Positions 8,518-15,817 of a stretch of 52,088 bases of DNA are shown piece after piece. A program made the position numbers and the translations under genes. The number at the start of each line of letters is the position of its first letter. The stretch's first letter is position 1. Under the pieces are notes generated by a model. It saw only the letters and a program-made list of their open reading frames with translations. It was not told the origin of the DNA and searched no databases. This stretch comes from Rhodococcus wratislaviensis. Its GTDB lineage: Bacteria; Actinomycetota; Actinomycetes; Mycobacteriales; Mycobacteriaceae. Location of the stretch: positions 1 through 52,088 of the forward strand of contig NZ_UAUI01000020.1 of the NCBI RefSeq assembly GCF_900455735.1, in the 5' to 3' direction.

Positions 8518-9837
8518 ATGGGGCTCGGGGGAGATATCCAGGGGGCGTTGTCGGACGAGGTTCTGGCGACCGCGGTCGGTGATGCGTGGCGTCTGGCCGA
8601 GGCGGAGTTGCTCGACTCGGTCGTTCGTATCTCGGACGAGATTCAGCGACTCGAGGCGTTGCGCGTCAAGCTCGTCGGTGCCGTCGACTACCGCTGCAAG
8701 GTCGATGTGCTGGGGTTTCCGAATGCCAAGATGTGGTTGGCCTCCAAGACATTGCTCGAGGTAGGTGCGGCGGGACGAATCGTGATGTTGGGCCGAGGTT
8801 TGCGTCTCCAACCCGAGATAGCGGAAGAGTACTTCGACACCAACATTTCGGCGGAGCACGCAGCGCTGATCATGAAGTTCTGCGAACGGCCACCCAAGGG
8901 AATGCCGCTCGAAGCGATGGACGACTGCCGAAATGCGTTGCTGTTCGCCGCAACCGGTCCCACCGCCAACAGCGACGCCGTGCGCGCCGTCATCGCCAGA
9001 CTGGAGCGCACCTTCGAATCCGACGACCCGTCGCCCAGCGAAGACACCGAACTCAACGAGTTCCATGCCTCCAAGACACTCAACGGACGCGTCGCCGTCA
9101 AAGGCGACTTGGACGCCGTGACCGGCGAAATGCTGCTCTCGGCGCTCTCCGGACTGTCCAAGCCGCGACCCGCGGAGGACGGAACCAAGGACAGCCGCAC
9201 TCCCGGACAGCGACGGGCCGACGGGTTCACCGAACTCCTTCGCCGCTACCTCAACTCCGGGATCGCCGGCGAAGAAGGCGGAGAACGACCACACGTCTCC
9301 CTCCACGTCAGCCTTCGCGATCTAACCGACCACACCGAGTGCAGTGCACGCGCACAGCAGGGTGCTGCCGCTTCGTCCGACGACTCGCTCTTCGCCGTCG
9401 ACGGAGTCGCATGGACCGAGTGGATGGGGCCACTGAGCCTCAAGGCAGCCCGGCTCCTCAGCTGCGACTCGATCTACACGCCGATCGTGCTCGACGACAA
9501 GGGCGCACCACTCGACCTCGGCATCGCCACCCGAACCGTCACCAAGCGGCAGCGAAAAGCGCTGGTGGCGAGAGATCGAGGATGCGCATTCCCCGGATGC
9601 GGTGCACCGCCCTCATGGTGCGAAGGTCACCACATCATCCACTGGTCCGCAGGTGGGCCATCCGACATGGGCAACCTGGTACTGCTCTGCGGATTCCACC
9701 ACCGACTGCTCCACCACAGCGACTGGGAAATAGAAATGGGAGCCGACCGGCACCCCACATTCATCCCACCACGACAAGTCGACTGGGAGCGAAAGCCGAT
9801 ACCGGCGCACAACCAGGCCCGACCCCGGGCATCCTGA
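8518..9837 (+). CDS. DUF222/HNH endonuclease-domain protein (13E12 repeat family)
   Basis: A 439-residue protein of the family known from the REP13E12 repeats of mycobacteria. It has a long helical DUF222 region over roughly residues 20-330 and a C-terminal HNH nuclease domain. In the latter, RDRGCAFPGCGAPPSWCEGHHI carries a zinc-binding CxxC-type cysteine set and the first catalytic His. The block then continues with HWSAGGPSDMGNLVLLCGFHHRLLHH, showing the central Asn and final His pair. All metal and catalytic positions look intact. Family members occur in many copies in actinobacterial genomes and their biological role is unsettled. Here the gene sits between a cold-shock gene and a LuxR remnant that look like separated parts of a duplicated locus. 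Confidence 0.93.
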   Translation: MGLGGDIQGALSDEVLATAVGDAWRLAEAELLDSVVRISDEIQRLEALRVKLVGAVDYRCKVDVLGFPNAKMWLASKTLLEVGAAGRIVMLGRGLRLQPEIAEEYFDTNISAEHAALIMKFCERPPKGMPLEAMDDCRNALLFAATGPTANSDAVRAVIARLERTFESDDPSPSEDTELNEFHASKTLNGRVAVKGDLDAVTGEMLLSALSGLSKPRPAEDGTKDSRTPGQRRADGFTELLRRYLNSGIAGEEGGERPHVSLHVSLRDLTDHTECSARAQQGAAASSDDSLFAVDGVAWTEWMGPLSLKAARLLSCDSIYTPIVLDDKGAPLDLGIATRTVTKRQRKALVARDRGCAFPGCGAPPSWCEGHHIIHWSAGGPSDMGNLVLLCGFHHRLLHHSDWEIEMGADRHPTFIPPRQVDWERKPIPAHNQARPRAS

Positions 9838-9937
9838 CCCGGCACAAGCGCACCACGCCGACTCGGCAACAGGACAATTCCTGTTGCGGAGCCGGCATGT
9901 CGTCGTGCCCGGAGTCCGGGCCAACCGTCAGACAACC

Positions 9938-10400
9938 GTGGTCCCCATCGACACCGCAAACCCATTGCGATCAGCGACATCGGCTTCATGCACACACGGG
10001 AGATGTGCTCTCCACCATCCGTGCCGAGACGAACAAACCGATCCGTGATCTGAAGATCCGACAATCCAGCCGCAACCATCGCCTCACCTCCCGCTCACGG
10101 CTCGTCAGGGGAGTGGATGAGCTGCCTCTTCCAGAGCAGGAGCGACATGTGGTCGCACCGGGCCGGCAGGGCTTCGGCCGCGGCAGCGCACTCGATCGAA
10201 CGCCGCTCGTCTCCAACACATGTGCAACGATCGCCGCCCGGCGTATGCGTCGGCGGCGCCGGGCAGGGCACCGATTCTCTCGAACTCGGCTGCTGCCGAT
10301 GCCACATCGCGCCCGTTGCCCGGCTGCGGCAAGCCCGGACGCAATCTCGACAAAATGGCCGTCGCAGATACCGGCCGACTCGGCGAGACGAGTTACTATA
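9938..10400 (-). pseudogene. Remnant of a LuxR-family regulator (3' part only)
   Basis: Read leftward, this stretch aligns at DNA level with about 10818-11290 of the intact regulator. For example, 10147-10214 and 11031-11098 differ at only a few of 68 positions. Conceptual translation gives pieces such as SAAAEFERIGALPGAADAYA and, in another frame, MVAAGLSDLQITDRF. These correspond to the TPR-like end and the LuxR helix-turn-helix of the intact gene. The frame is broken and no start or upstream ATPase part is present, so it is not functional. It ends close to 9938, near the place where the intact copy passes into its cold-shock domain. Confidence 0.82.
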
Positions 10401-10431
10401 GTCATGTAACCGATCCGGGTCGCAACTCGTG

Positions 10432-10539
10432 ATGCGGCCGGGACTGCGCGACTGCAGCTTCAGCGTCACCTGCTGGGAGTTCCACTACGGCGACCGCACG
10501 GTGGGGTTCGTCACGGTATTCTCGCCAGAGCGACACTGA
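10432..10539 (+). pseudogene. Possible gene fragment, 35 codons
   Basis: A short frame encodes a peptide ending WEFHYGDRTVGFVTVFSPERH. It looks like the C-terminal strand pair of a real protein rather than random frame, but is preceded by a stop at 10399-10401 and has no ribosome site. It lies in the 150-bp gap between the LuxR remnant and the end of the intact LuxR gene. It could be the tail of a gene lost during duplication or simply chance. Confidence 0.2.
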
Positions 10540-10578
10540 GTTCTCGATACTCGAGATGACGGCAAGCTGAAAGCAGAC

Positions 10579-13425
10579 CTACTCCACCTTCCGAATATCC
10601 CGTGCCCGGTAGCGGTAGCCGTCCTGCGTCCCGCCGACCACAGTCTCCGGCTCGAACGTCACCTCGTGTCCTGGCGTCAGCGAACGAAAGCCCGAACCGG
10701 TGAGGTTGCTGCAATGCGTCCACGCGCCACCGGGGGTTGCATCGGAATCGATCACGCCCCAGCCCTCTTCGTTGCTCCAGGTGCGGACGACTCCGGTGGT
10801 TCGGTCGGCGTGAACCGTCGTCCCCATCGCCTGCGCAAGACCCTTTCGATCGGTGACATCGAGCTTCATGAACGCACGGTAGAGGTGACCCTCCACCGTC
10901 CGCACCGACAGGAACAACCGATCGGCGATCTGCCGGCTCGACAATCCCGCTGCAACCATCGACCCCACCTCCCGTTCACGACTGGTGAGGGGGAGTGGGT
11001 GGGCTGCCTCCACCAGCGCGGGGGACGACATGTGGTCGCATCGGGCCGACAGGGCTTCGGCCGCGGCAGCGCACTCGATCGAACGCCGCTTGTCTCCGGC
11101 ATGCGTAAACGCGATCGCCGCTCGAGCGTAGGCATCGGCGGCATCCGGCAAGGCACCGATTCGCTCGAACTCGGCTGCCGCCGAGGCCACACCGCATCCG
11201 TTCCCTGCCGCGACTGCCGCCGCATGCCGGGCAACGATGTCGACGAGTTGGCCGTCGCAGATCTCGGCCAACTCGGCGAGCCGCGTGGCGGCGGTCGTGT
11301 CACCGAACCGGGTGGCAAGGTGAAGCGCGGCCGCCTCGATGCCGAATTGTCCTGATGTGCAAGCGCACTCTGCCGCCGACCGGGATAGATCGATGGCCCG
11401 CGAGGTTTCACCTCGTGCTGCGGCGAACCACGCCTGCGACATCATGAGTTGTGGCCCGAACACGGCAACGTGCCGGCCGTTCCGCGCCTGTGCTGCGGTG
11501 ATGATCCCGTCCGCCTCGTGAATGCGGCCGATTTCCGAGTAAGCCTGACCGAGCGCGATGTAGGCGGGAAAACTCCACGAGATCGCATCGGCCGTATCGC
11601 CGACGTTGAGGGCGGCGATCGCCTGCTCGAGTCGACCCGCGGCGTCGGTGAACCGGCCGCGGGCAAGTTCCACCGTCCCCACCAGGATGTTCGCAAGCCC
11701 CCACGCAACGTATCGGCCGCTCGACGCCAAGGAGAGGTATTCCTCGGCCCGGCGCTGGGCCGCGGCGAACTGTCCGGTCAGCGTCAACGCCAGGATTTCA
11801 CCGTGTGCGGCCGGGAACCGCAGCAGTCCGTCGATCTGATCGGCCACCGCAGCACTGCGCGCCGCCAATTCCGGCACACTGCCACCACGTCCCATCAGTG
11901 CCAGGGACAGCCCACCACCGAAGAACGCCCACTCGACCGCCCACGGCAGCACTCGGTCGGCGGCCAGAATCGCCGTCGCCGCCGCTGCCGCCTCTTCGGG
12001 CCGATTCTCGAACACCGCGCACACCGAGCCGATTCCCTCGATGATCGGCACGAGACTGGGGTGCGTGACCTTCTCGCGGAGTACCGCGAGGACTTCGTCG
12101 GCCTTCTCCGACTCGCCGCTCGCCCAGAACAGGTTGGCGATCCGCGACGTACCCCAGCGCACCAGCTGCACCTGGTCCAGGCTGTCGGGCGAAAAGGACA
12201 GCAGCAACGATTCCGCCTCGGTGGCGTGCCCCTGCCACAACAGCGCCCGTGCCAGGAGGTCGGCTGCCTCGAAGCCGCCGGTCTGGTCGAGTGCCGCGCG
12301 GGCAAGCCTTTCCCCCAGTGGCACATTCGCCAGACCGATTGCGTCCTCGGCAGCGTTGACGAGCAGATCGGGTTCGACGGACCGGTCGCTGTCGAGGGCC
12401 AGCTCGGCCAGGCGGATCCGGTTCGAGGATCCGACCACGGCGCGGCTGCTCAGGGCCTCCACGAGCTGTCCCCGGAGTCTCCGGCCTGCTGCGCGCCCCA
12501 CCCGTCGTCGGATCACCTCACCGAACAGTGGATGCGTGTAGCGGACGTCGAGCCGGTGTCCGTCCTCGACGATTCTGACGAGGCCGCGTCGCTCGGCTTC
12601 CTCCACCGCATCCTCACCTGCCAACTGACCGAGGATGTCGAGATCGAGCGGTTCGCAGAACGTGAGAAGCTGCAGCGCCTGCAGCACGTCGTGGGGAATC
12701 TGATCGATCCGGTGCTCCAGTAGGGACGCGAGTTCGGATGTGATGGCGGCACGGCCCCGCAACTGCCAGACACCACCCGAGCGTCGCAGCGTCCCCGCTT
12801 CGAGGGCGCCCTCGACCAGATGCCGGACGAACAACGCGTTCCCGCCGGACGCCTCCCAGATCGTGTCCGCGCTCAGCCCCTCGAGGGGGCCGTCCAGCAC
12901 GGACTCGATCAACTCGATGCTCTGGTCCCGGCTGAACGGCGACAGTTCGAGCCGCAGGAGGTGACCGTCCTTCCACAACGACGTGATCGCGTCGGGCACG
13001 GTCTCGCCGTTGCGAACGGTGGCGACGATGTGCACCGCCCTGTCGAGGGCAAGCTGATGAAGGAACGTCGCCGACAGCTGATCGAGGAGGTGCGCGTCGT
13101 CCACGCCGACCACCACGTCGCGACTGTGGCCGTCGTCGAGGAGCGCCTGCCGCGCCGCGGACAGAAACGCGACAGGATCCCGGGAGGTGGACGCCCCGAC
13201 CAGATGGGCGAACACGCCCAGCGGGATGCTTCGCGCCGATTCGGTGCCCGCCACCCATTTCACCTCACGCGGCAACGACTCGGTGGCGAACCGCGCGAGG
13301 GTGGTCTTGCCGACGCCGGGATCGCCCGTGAGGACGACACCGCATCCCCCGGACCGAGTCGTGAGCGACGCGGTGATCGCGTCGAACTCGACTTGCCGCT
13401 GAATCAGAGGCCACGTCGGACCCAT
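10579..13425 (-). CDS. Large ATPase-LuxR regulator fused to a C-terminal cold-shock domain
   Basis: A 948-residue LAL-type transcription factor. The N-terminal STAND/AAA-like ATPase has Walker A GDPGVGKTT near residues 35-43 and a Walker-B-like VVVGVDDAHLLD near 125. A long helical, TPR-like middle follows. A LuxR/FixJ helix-turn-helix lies at about 813-860 (LTSREREV, GLSSRQIADRLFLSVRTVEGHL). Ordinary LAL proteins end here. This one continues after a short linker (HADRTTG) into a cold-shock-like domain at about 876-946 (GVVRTWSNEEGWGVIDSDA, then AWTHCSN). That domain is nearly the same as the second domain of the protein at 7853-8476. The gene is divergent from the small gene and subtilase at 13714-15569, with a 288-bp control region between them, so it may regulate them (inference). 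Confidence 0.9.
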   Translation of the reverse strand: MGPTWPLIQRQVEFDAITASLTTRSGGCGVVLTGDPGVGKTTLARFATESLPREVKWVAGTESARSIPLGVFAHLVGASTSRDPVAFLSAARQALLDDGHSRDVVVGVDDAHLLDQLSATFLHQLALDRAVHIVATVRNGETVPDAITSLWKDGHLLRLELSPFSRDQSIELIESVLDGPLEGLSADTIWEASGGNALFVRHLVEGALEAGTLRRSGGVWQLRGRAAITSELASLLEHRIDQIPHDVLQALQLLTFCEPLDLDILGQLAGEDAVEEAERRGLVRIVEDGHRLDVRYTHPLFGEVIRRRVGRAAGRRLRGQLVEALSSRAVVGSSNRIRLAELALDSDRSVEPDLLVNAAEDAIGLANVPLGERLARAALDQTGGFEAADLLARALLWQGHATEAESLLLSFSPDSLDQVQLVRWGTSRIANLFWASGESEKADEVLAVLREKVTHPSLVPIIEGIGSVCAVFENRPEEAAAAATAILAADRVLPWAVEWAFFGGGLSLALMGRGGSVPELAARSAAVADQIDGLLRFPAAHGEILALTLTGQFAAAQRRAEEYLSLASSGRYVAWGLANILVGTVELARGRFTDAAGRLEQAIAALNVGDTADAISWSFPAYIALGQAYSEIGRIHEADGIITAAQARNGRHVAVFGPQLMMSQAWFAAARGETSRAIDLSRSAAECACTSGQFGIEAAALHLATRFGDTTAATRLAELAEICDGQLVDIVARHAAAVAAGNGCGVASAAAEFERIGALPDAADAYARAAIAFTHAGDKRRSIECAAAAEALSARCDHMSSPALVEAAHPLPLTSREREVGSMVAAGLSSRQIADRLFLSVRTVEGHLYRAFMKLDVTDRKGLAQAMGTTVHADRTTGVVRTWSNEEGWGVIDSDATPGGAWTHCSNLTGSGFRSLTPGHEVTFEPETVVGGTQDGYRYRARDIRKVE

Positions 13426-13620
13426 GCACTGATTCTAGATTCTCGCGGCACCGGTGACAGCATCGAGACGAGTATTGGGCGCGAGTTATCCAGCGAAGCA
13501 GTGCAATACAACCTTGGAGTCGCTTTAGGCCGCAATTCTCCTGAGGCGTCGATGGATTGAGTAGCGCGACACGGGCGCGAGTTCGGTTTCGCGATCGACC
13601 GAAGGTGCGTCTGGCGCGAT

Positions 13621-13640
13621 CGGGTAGGACGCTACTCGCG
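13621..13640 (+). promoter_or_regulatory. Repeat upstream of the 13714 gene, copy 1
   Basis: The 20-mer CGGGTAGGACGCTACTCGCG lies 74-93 bases before ATG 13714. It matches 17 of 20 positions of a second copy at 14196-14215 upstream of the subtilase. A partial inverted copy of the right half (GAGTAGCG) lies at 13559-13566. The arrangement suggests a shared protein-binding site or duplicated promoter element; no regulator has been identified. Confidence 0.35.
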
Positions 13641-13713
13641 AGATTAGCCGACATCCCGGCCACGCTGAATGGGTATCGCGGAAAGTTATTGCGTCGAACT
13701 ACAGGAGAATGTC

Positions 13714-14154
13714 ATGACCGCGCGGCCGGAGCCCTTCTTCAGTTGGACGGCGCGCCGGATCGAACTCGATCGGCTCCGCGAATCCGAGTCCGCCGTTCTG
13801 GTGTTGGACGAACTCGTGCCGCTCGGAACCGGCACGGCGCGACTGATCGGCATGCGCGACGACGACGCCGATGTCGACTACCTCGCACTGATCGTCGGTG
13901 ATGTTGCCAACGGACACGACATCGCGGTCCGCGGCGTCGACGAGGAGGCACTCCTCATCGAGGGCAGTCGATCCGAGACCCTTCCGGAAATCCTGATCGG
14001 GTTGCGGGCCACACCGAGCATCTGCGGCTGCTCCAGTGAGCGGCATATCGACAATCAGTTGTGCGTCGACGGTCCCGTCCGGACGATGATCGCCGCGGTC
14101 GGCGTGAGGTCCGTCGTCGTCGACTGGTATCACGCCACGTCCGCGGTCGCGTGA
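13714..14154 (+). CDS. Small protein of unknown function with faint GTP cyclohydrolase II-like pattern
   Basis: A 146-residue soluble protein with start ATG 13714, preceded by AGGAG at suitable distance. I do not recognise the family. The stretch VPLGTGTARLIGMRDDDADV followed by LALIVGDV resembles the beginning of RibA-type GTP cyclohydrolase II (pattern: parallel start, G-x-F, then A-L-V-x-G-D). The end, LCVDGPVRTMIAAVGVRSVVV, vaguely recalls the RibA end segment. The zinc-binding cysteine cluster and the catalytic Arg/Tyr region are absent, and the protein is about 50 residues short, so cyclohydrolase activity is not expected. Two cysteines (CGC) lie near residue 106. It is followed by a subtilase gene and a propeptide-like gene and may be a substrate or partner of the protease (inference). 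Confidence 0.6.
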   Translation: MTARPEPFFSWTARRIELDRLRESESAVLVLDELVPLGTGTARLIGMRDDDADVDYLALIVGDVANGHDIAVRGVDEEALLIEGSRSETLPEILIGLRATPSICGCSSERHIDNQLCVDGPVRTMIAAVGVRSVVVDWYHATSAVA

Positions 14155-14195
14155 GCCGAACTACTCGGCCCTCCAATTCGGTCTGAGAGAAATTC

Positions 14196-14215
14196 GGGTA
14201 GCGCGCCACTCGCGG
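14196..14215 (+). promoter_or_regulatory. Repeat upstream of the subtilase gene, copy 2
   Basis: The 20-mer CGGGTAGCGCGCCACTCGCG agrees at 17 of 20 positions with the copy at 13621-13640. It sits about 100 bases before the preferred GTG start of the subtilase. It is intergenic, so coding constraint does not explain the conservation. This may be a common operator of the two transcription units. Confidence 0.35.
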
Positions 14216-14315
14216 AAGTCGGGACCACGTGCCGGACCGTGGAGAACGTCCGACGAGCGCCACCCCGGCGCAGCACTTCACTCGAAACTCACTCATCGCA
14301 GCCAAGGACTACATC

Positions 14316-15569
14316 GTGATATCACACGGAAATTCATACGGCGACAACGACGGCGACAACACCCTTGCCGCCCCCTCCGAGCCCGAAGTCACCGGCAGCC
14401 ACGTCGTCGTGTTCGCCGAAGGCGGCAACCGAACGGATGCTGCGCAGACACTCCGCACCGTTGCAGGGCTGTCCGACGTGGCACGCAGCACCGAATTCGA
14501 ATCCAGCGCAATGGACCTGTCGGCGACTGAGGCATCCGACGCCGTCGTGTTCGACGAACTGGGAATTGCGGTGGTCACCGCCGATCCCGACCAACTGGCG
14601 GCGCTGCAGGCGGCCGCTGCCACCGACAGCCGGGTGCTCTCCATCGAGCCCGAGCTGATGCACTACGCACTCTCGGTCGGCACAGATCCTCGTGTACAGG
14701 CCGAAGCGGCGAGCCTCGGCGACACTTCGGACCTCACGTGGGGGCTGCAAGCCACGAACGTCGCCGCGTCGGCGTGCAGTGGCTTCGGCGTCAAAGTTGC
14801 CGTCCTCGACACCGGCCTCGATCTGACGCACCCGGATTTCGAAGGCCGCGCCATCACCGCCCAGTCGTTCGTGCCGGGTGCCGGACCTCAGGACGGGCAC
14901 AGTCACGGCACGCACTGCGTCGGAACCGCGTGCGGGCCCAGGTCACCGAGCGGCACCCGCCGATACGGAGTCGCCCACAAGGCGGACATCTTCGTCGGGA
15001 AGGTGCTGTCCGATCAGGGACGCGGAGCCGACCGCAGCATCCTTGCCGGAATCGAATGGGCAATCGTCAACGGCTGCCAGGTCATCTCGATGTCTCTCGG
15101 AGCGAACGTGGAGGCGGTATCCGTTGCGTACGAGACTGTGGGCAGCCGGGCACTGGCATCGGGGTCACTGATCGTTGCGGCAGCCGGCAACAACGCGAAC
15201 CGCGCGGCAGGGAACATGGGGTTCGTGGGTCCACCCGCGAACAGCCCGTCGATCATGGCTGTCGCAGCGCTCGACTCGACGCTCGGGCTGGCCAACTTCT
15301 CGGCCCGCAGCAACCCCGTCATCGGCGGTCAGATCGATGTGGCGGGGCCCGGGGTCGGCGTGTTCTCGACCGTTCCCCTGCCGACGCGGTACGGCTCGAA
15401 GAGCGGGACGAGCATGGCGGCCCCACACGTTGCGGGCATCGCCGCGCTGTGGTGTGAGGCAACCGGACGCATGGGCACCGACCTGTGGGCCGTCCTGACG
15501 CAGCAAGCCCGGAGGCTCCTGCTGCCGTCCCTCGATGTCGGGTCAGGATTGATCCAGGCACCGGCATGA
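14316..15569 (+). CDS. Subtilisin-like serine peptidase (S8), no signal peptide
   Basis: A 417-residue S8 peptidase with an intact triad: Asp in VAVLDTGLDLTHPDF (about residue 165), His in GHSHGTHCVGT (about 197) and Ser in SGTSMAAPHVAG (about 365). The oxyanion Asn is in AAAGNN. The N-terminal roughly 130 residues form a propeptide-like region ending in VLSIEPE, like inhibitor I9 domains. GTG 14316 is chosen because AAGGA lies 7 bases upstream; an earlier GTG at 14229 lacks such a site. Neither start gives a hydrophobic leader, so the enzyme appears cytoplasmic or exported by another route. The stop overlaps the next start as ATGA, coupling it to a small propeptide-like protein. Role unknown; processing of a specific partner is plausible. 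Confidence 0.92.
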   Translation: MISHGNSYGDNDGDNTLAAPSEPEVTGSHVVVFAEGGNRTDAAQTLRTVAGLSDVARSTEFESSAMDLSATEASDAVVFDELGIAVVTADPDQLAALQAAAATDSRVLSIEPELMHYALSVGTDPRVQAEAASLGDTSDLTWGLQATNVAASACSGFGVKVAVLDTGLDLTHPDFEGRAITAQSFVPGAGPQDGHSHGTHCVGTACGPRSPSGTRRYGVAHKADIFVGKVLSDQGRGADRSILAGIEWAIVNGCQVISMSLGANVEAVSVAYETVGSRALASGSLIVAAAGNNANRAAGNMGFVGPPANSPSIMAVAALDSTLGLANFSARSNPVIGGQIDVAGPGVGVFSTVPLPTRYGSKSGTSMAAPHVAGIAALWCEATGRMGTDLWAVLTQQARRLLLPSLDVGSGLIQAPA

Positions 15570-15799
15570 TCGGGATCACCGTCACCGTCGACGCCGACCA
15601 CCTCGACAACATCGAAGCGGTCGGCGCGGCGCTGCGGCTCCGCGGAATGCGGGTCGATCAGGTGCTCGGCGCGATCGGAATCATCTCCGGCGCCGTCGGA
15701 GAAGAGGAATGCGCCGTCCTCGAGTCCGTGCCCGGAGTGCAGTCCGTCGAAACGGAGAACATCGTCCAGATACCGCCGCCCGACGAGAACCCGCAGTAG
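15566..15799 (+). CDS. Small I9/propeptide-like protein coupled to the subtilase
   Basis: A 77-residue protein translated from the ATGA overlap with the subtilase gene. Its shape is that of an alpha-beta ferredoxin-like fold: ITVTVDADHLDNIEAVGAAL, then GAIGIISGAV, then CAVLESVPGVQSVETE. The closing pattern V-P-G-V-x-x-V-E-x-E is the hallmark of subtilase propeptides (inhibitor I9). A free-standing version beside a subtilase could act in trans as intramolecular-chaperone substitute or inhibitor (inference). Comparable small proteins are sometimes labelled ketohydroxyglutarate aldolase in databases, which the sequence does not support. A 17-bp gap separates it from the convergent DUF4012 gene. 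Confidence 0.72.
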   Translation: MIGITVTVDADHLDNIEAVGAALRLRGMRVDQVLGAIGIISGAVGEEECAVLESVPGVQSVETENIVQIPPPDENPQ

Positions 15800-15817
15800 C
15801 GGCGGTACCCGAACGGA

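Noticed and set aside
8586..10409. Long plus-strand frame overlapping the HNH gene in another phase
   Set aside because: Its product is Arg-rich and low-complexity, while the frame starting at 8518 carries complete DUF222 and HNH motifs.
13714..15569. Bacterial gasdermin plus protease defence pair
   Set aside because: The upstream protein is only 146 residues and lacks the length and membrane-active N-terminal pattern expected of bacterial gasdermins.
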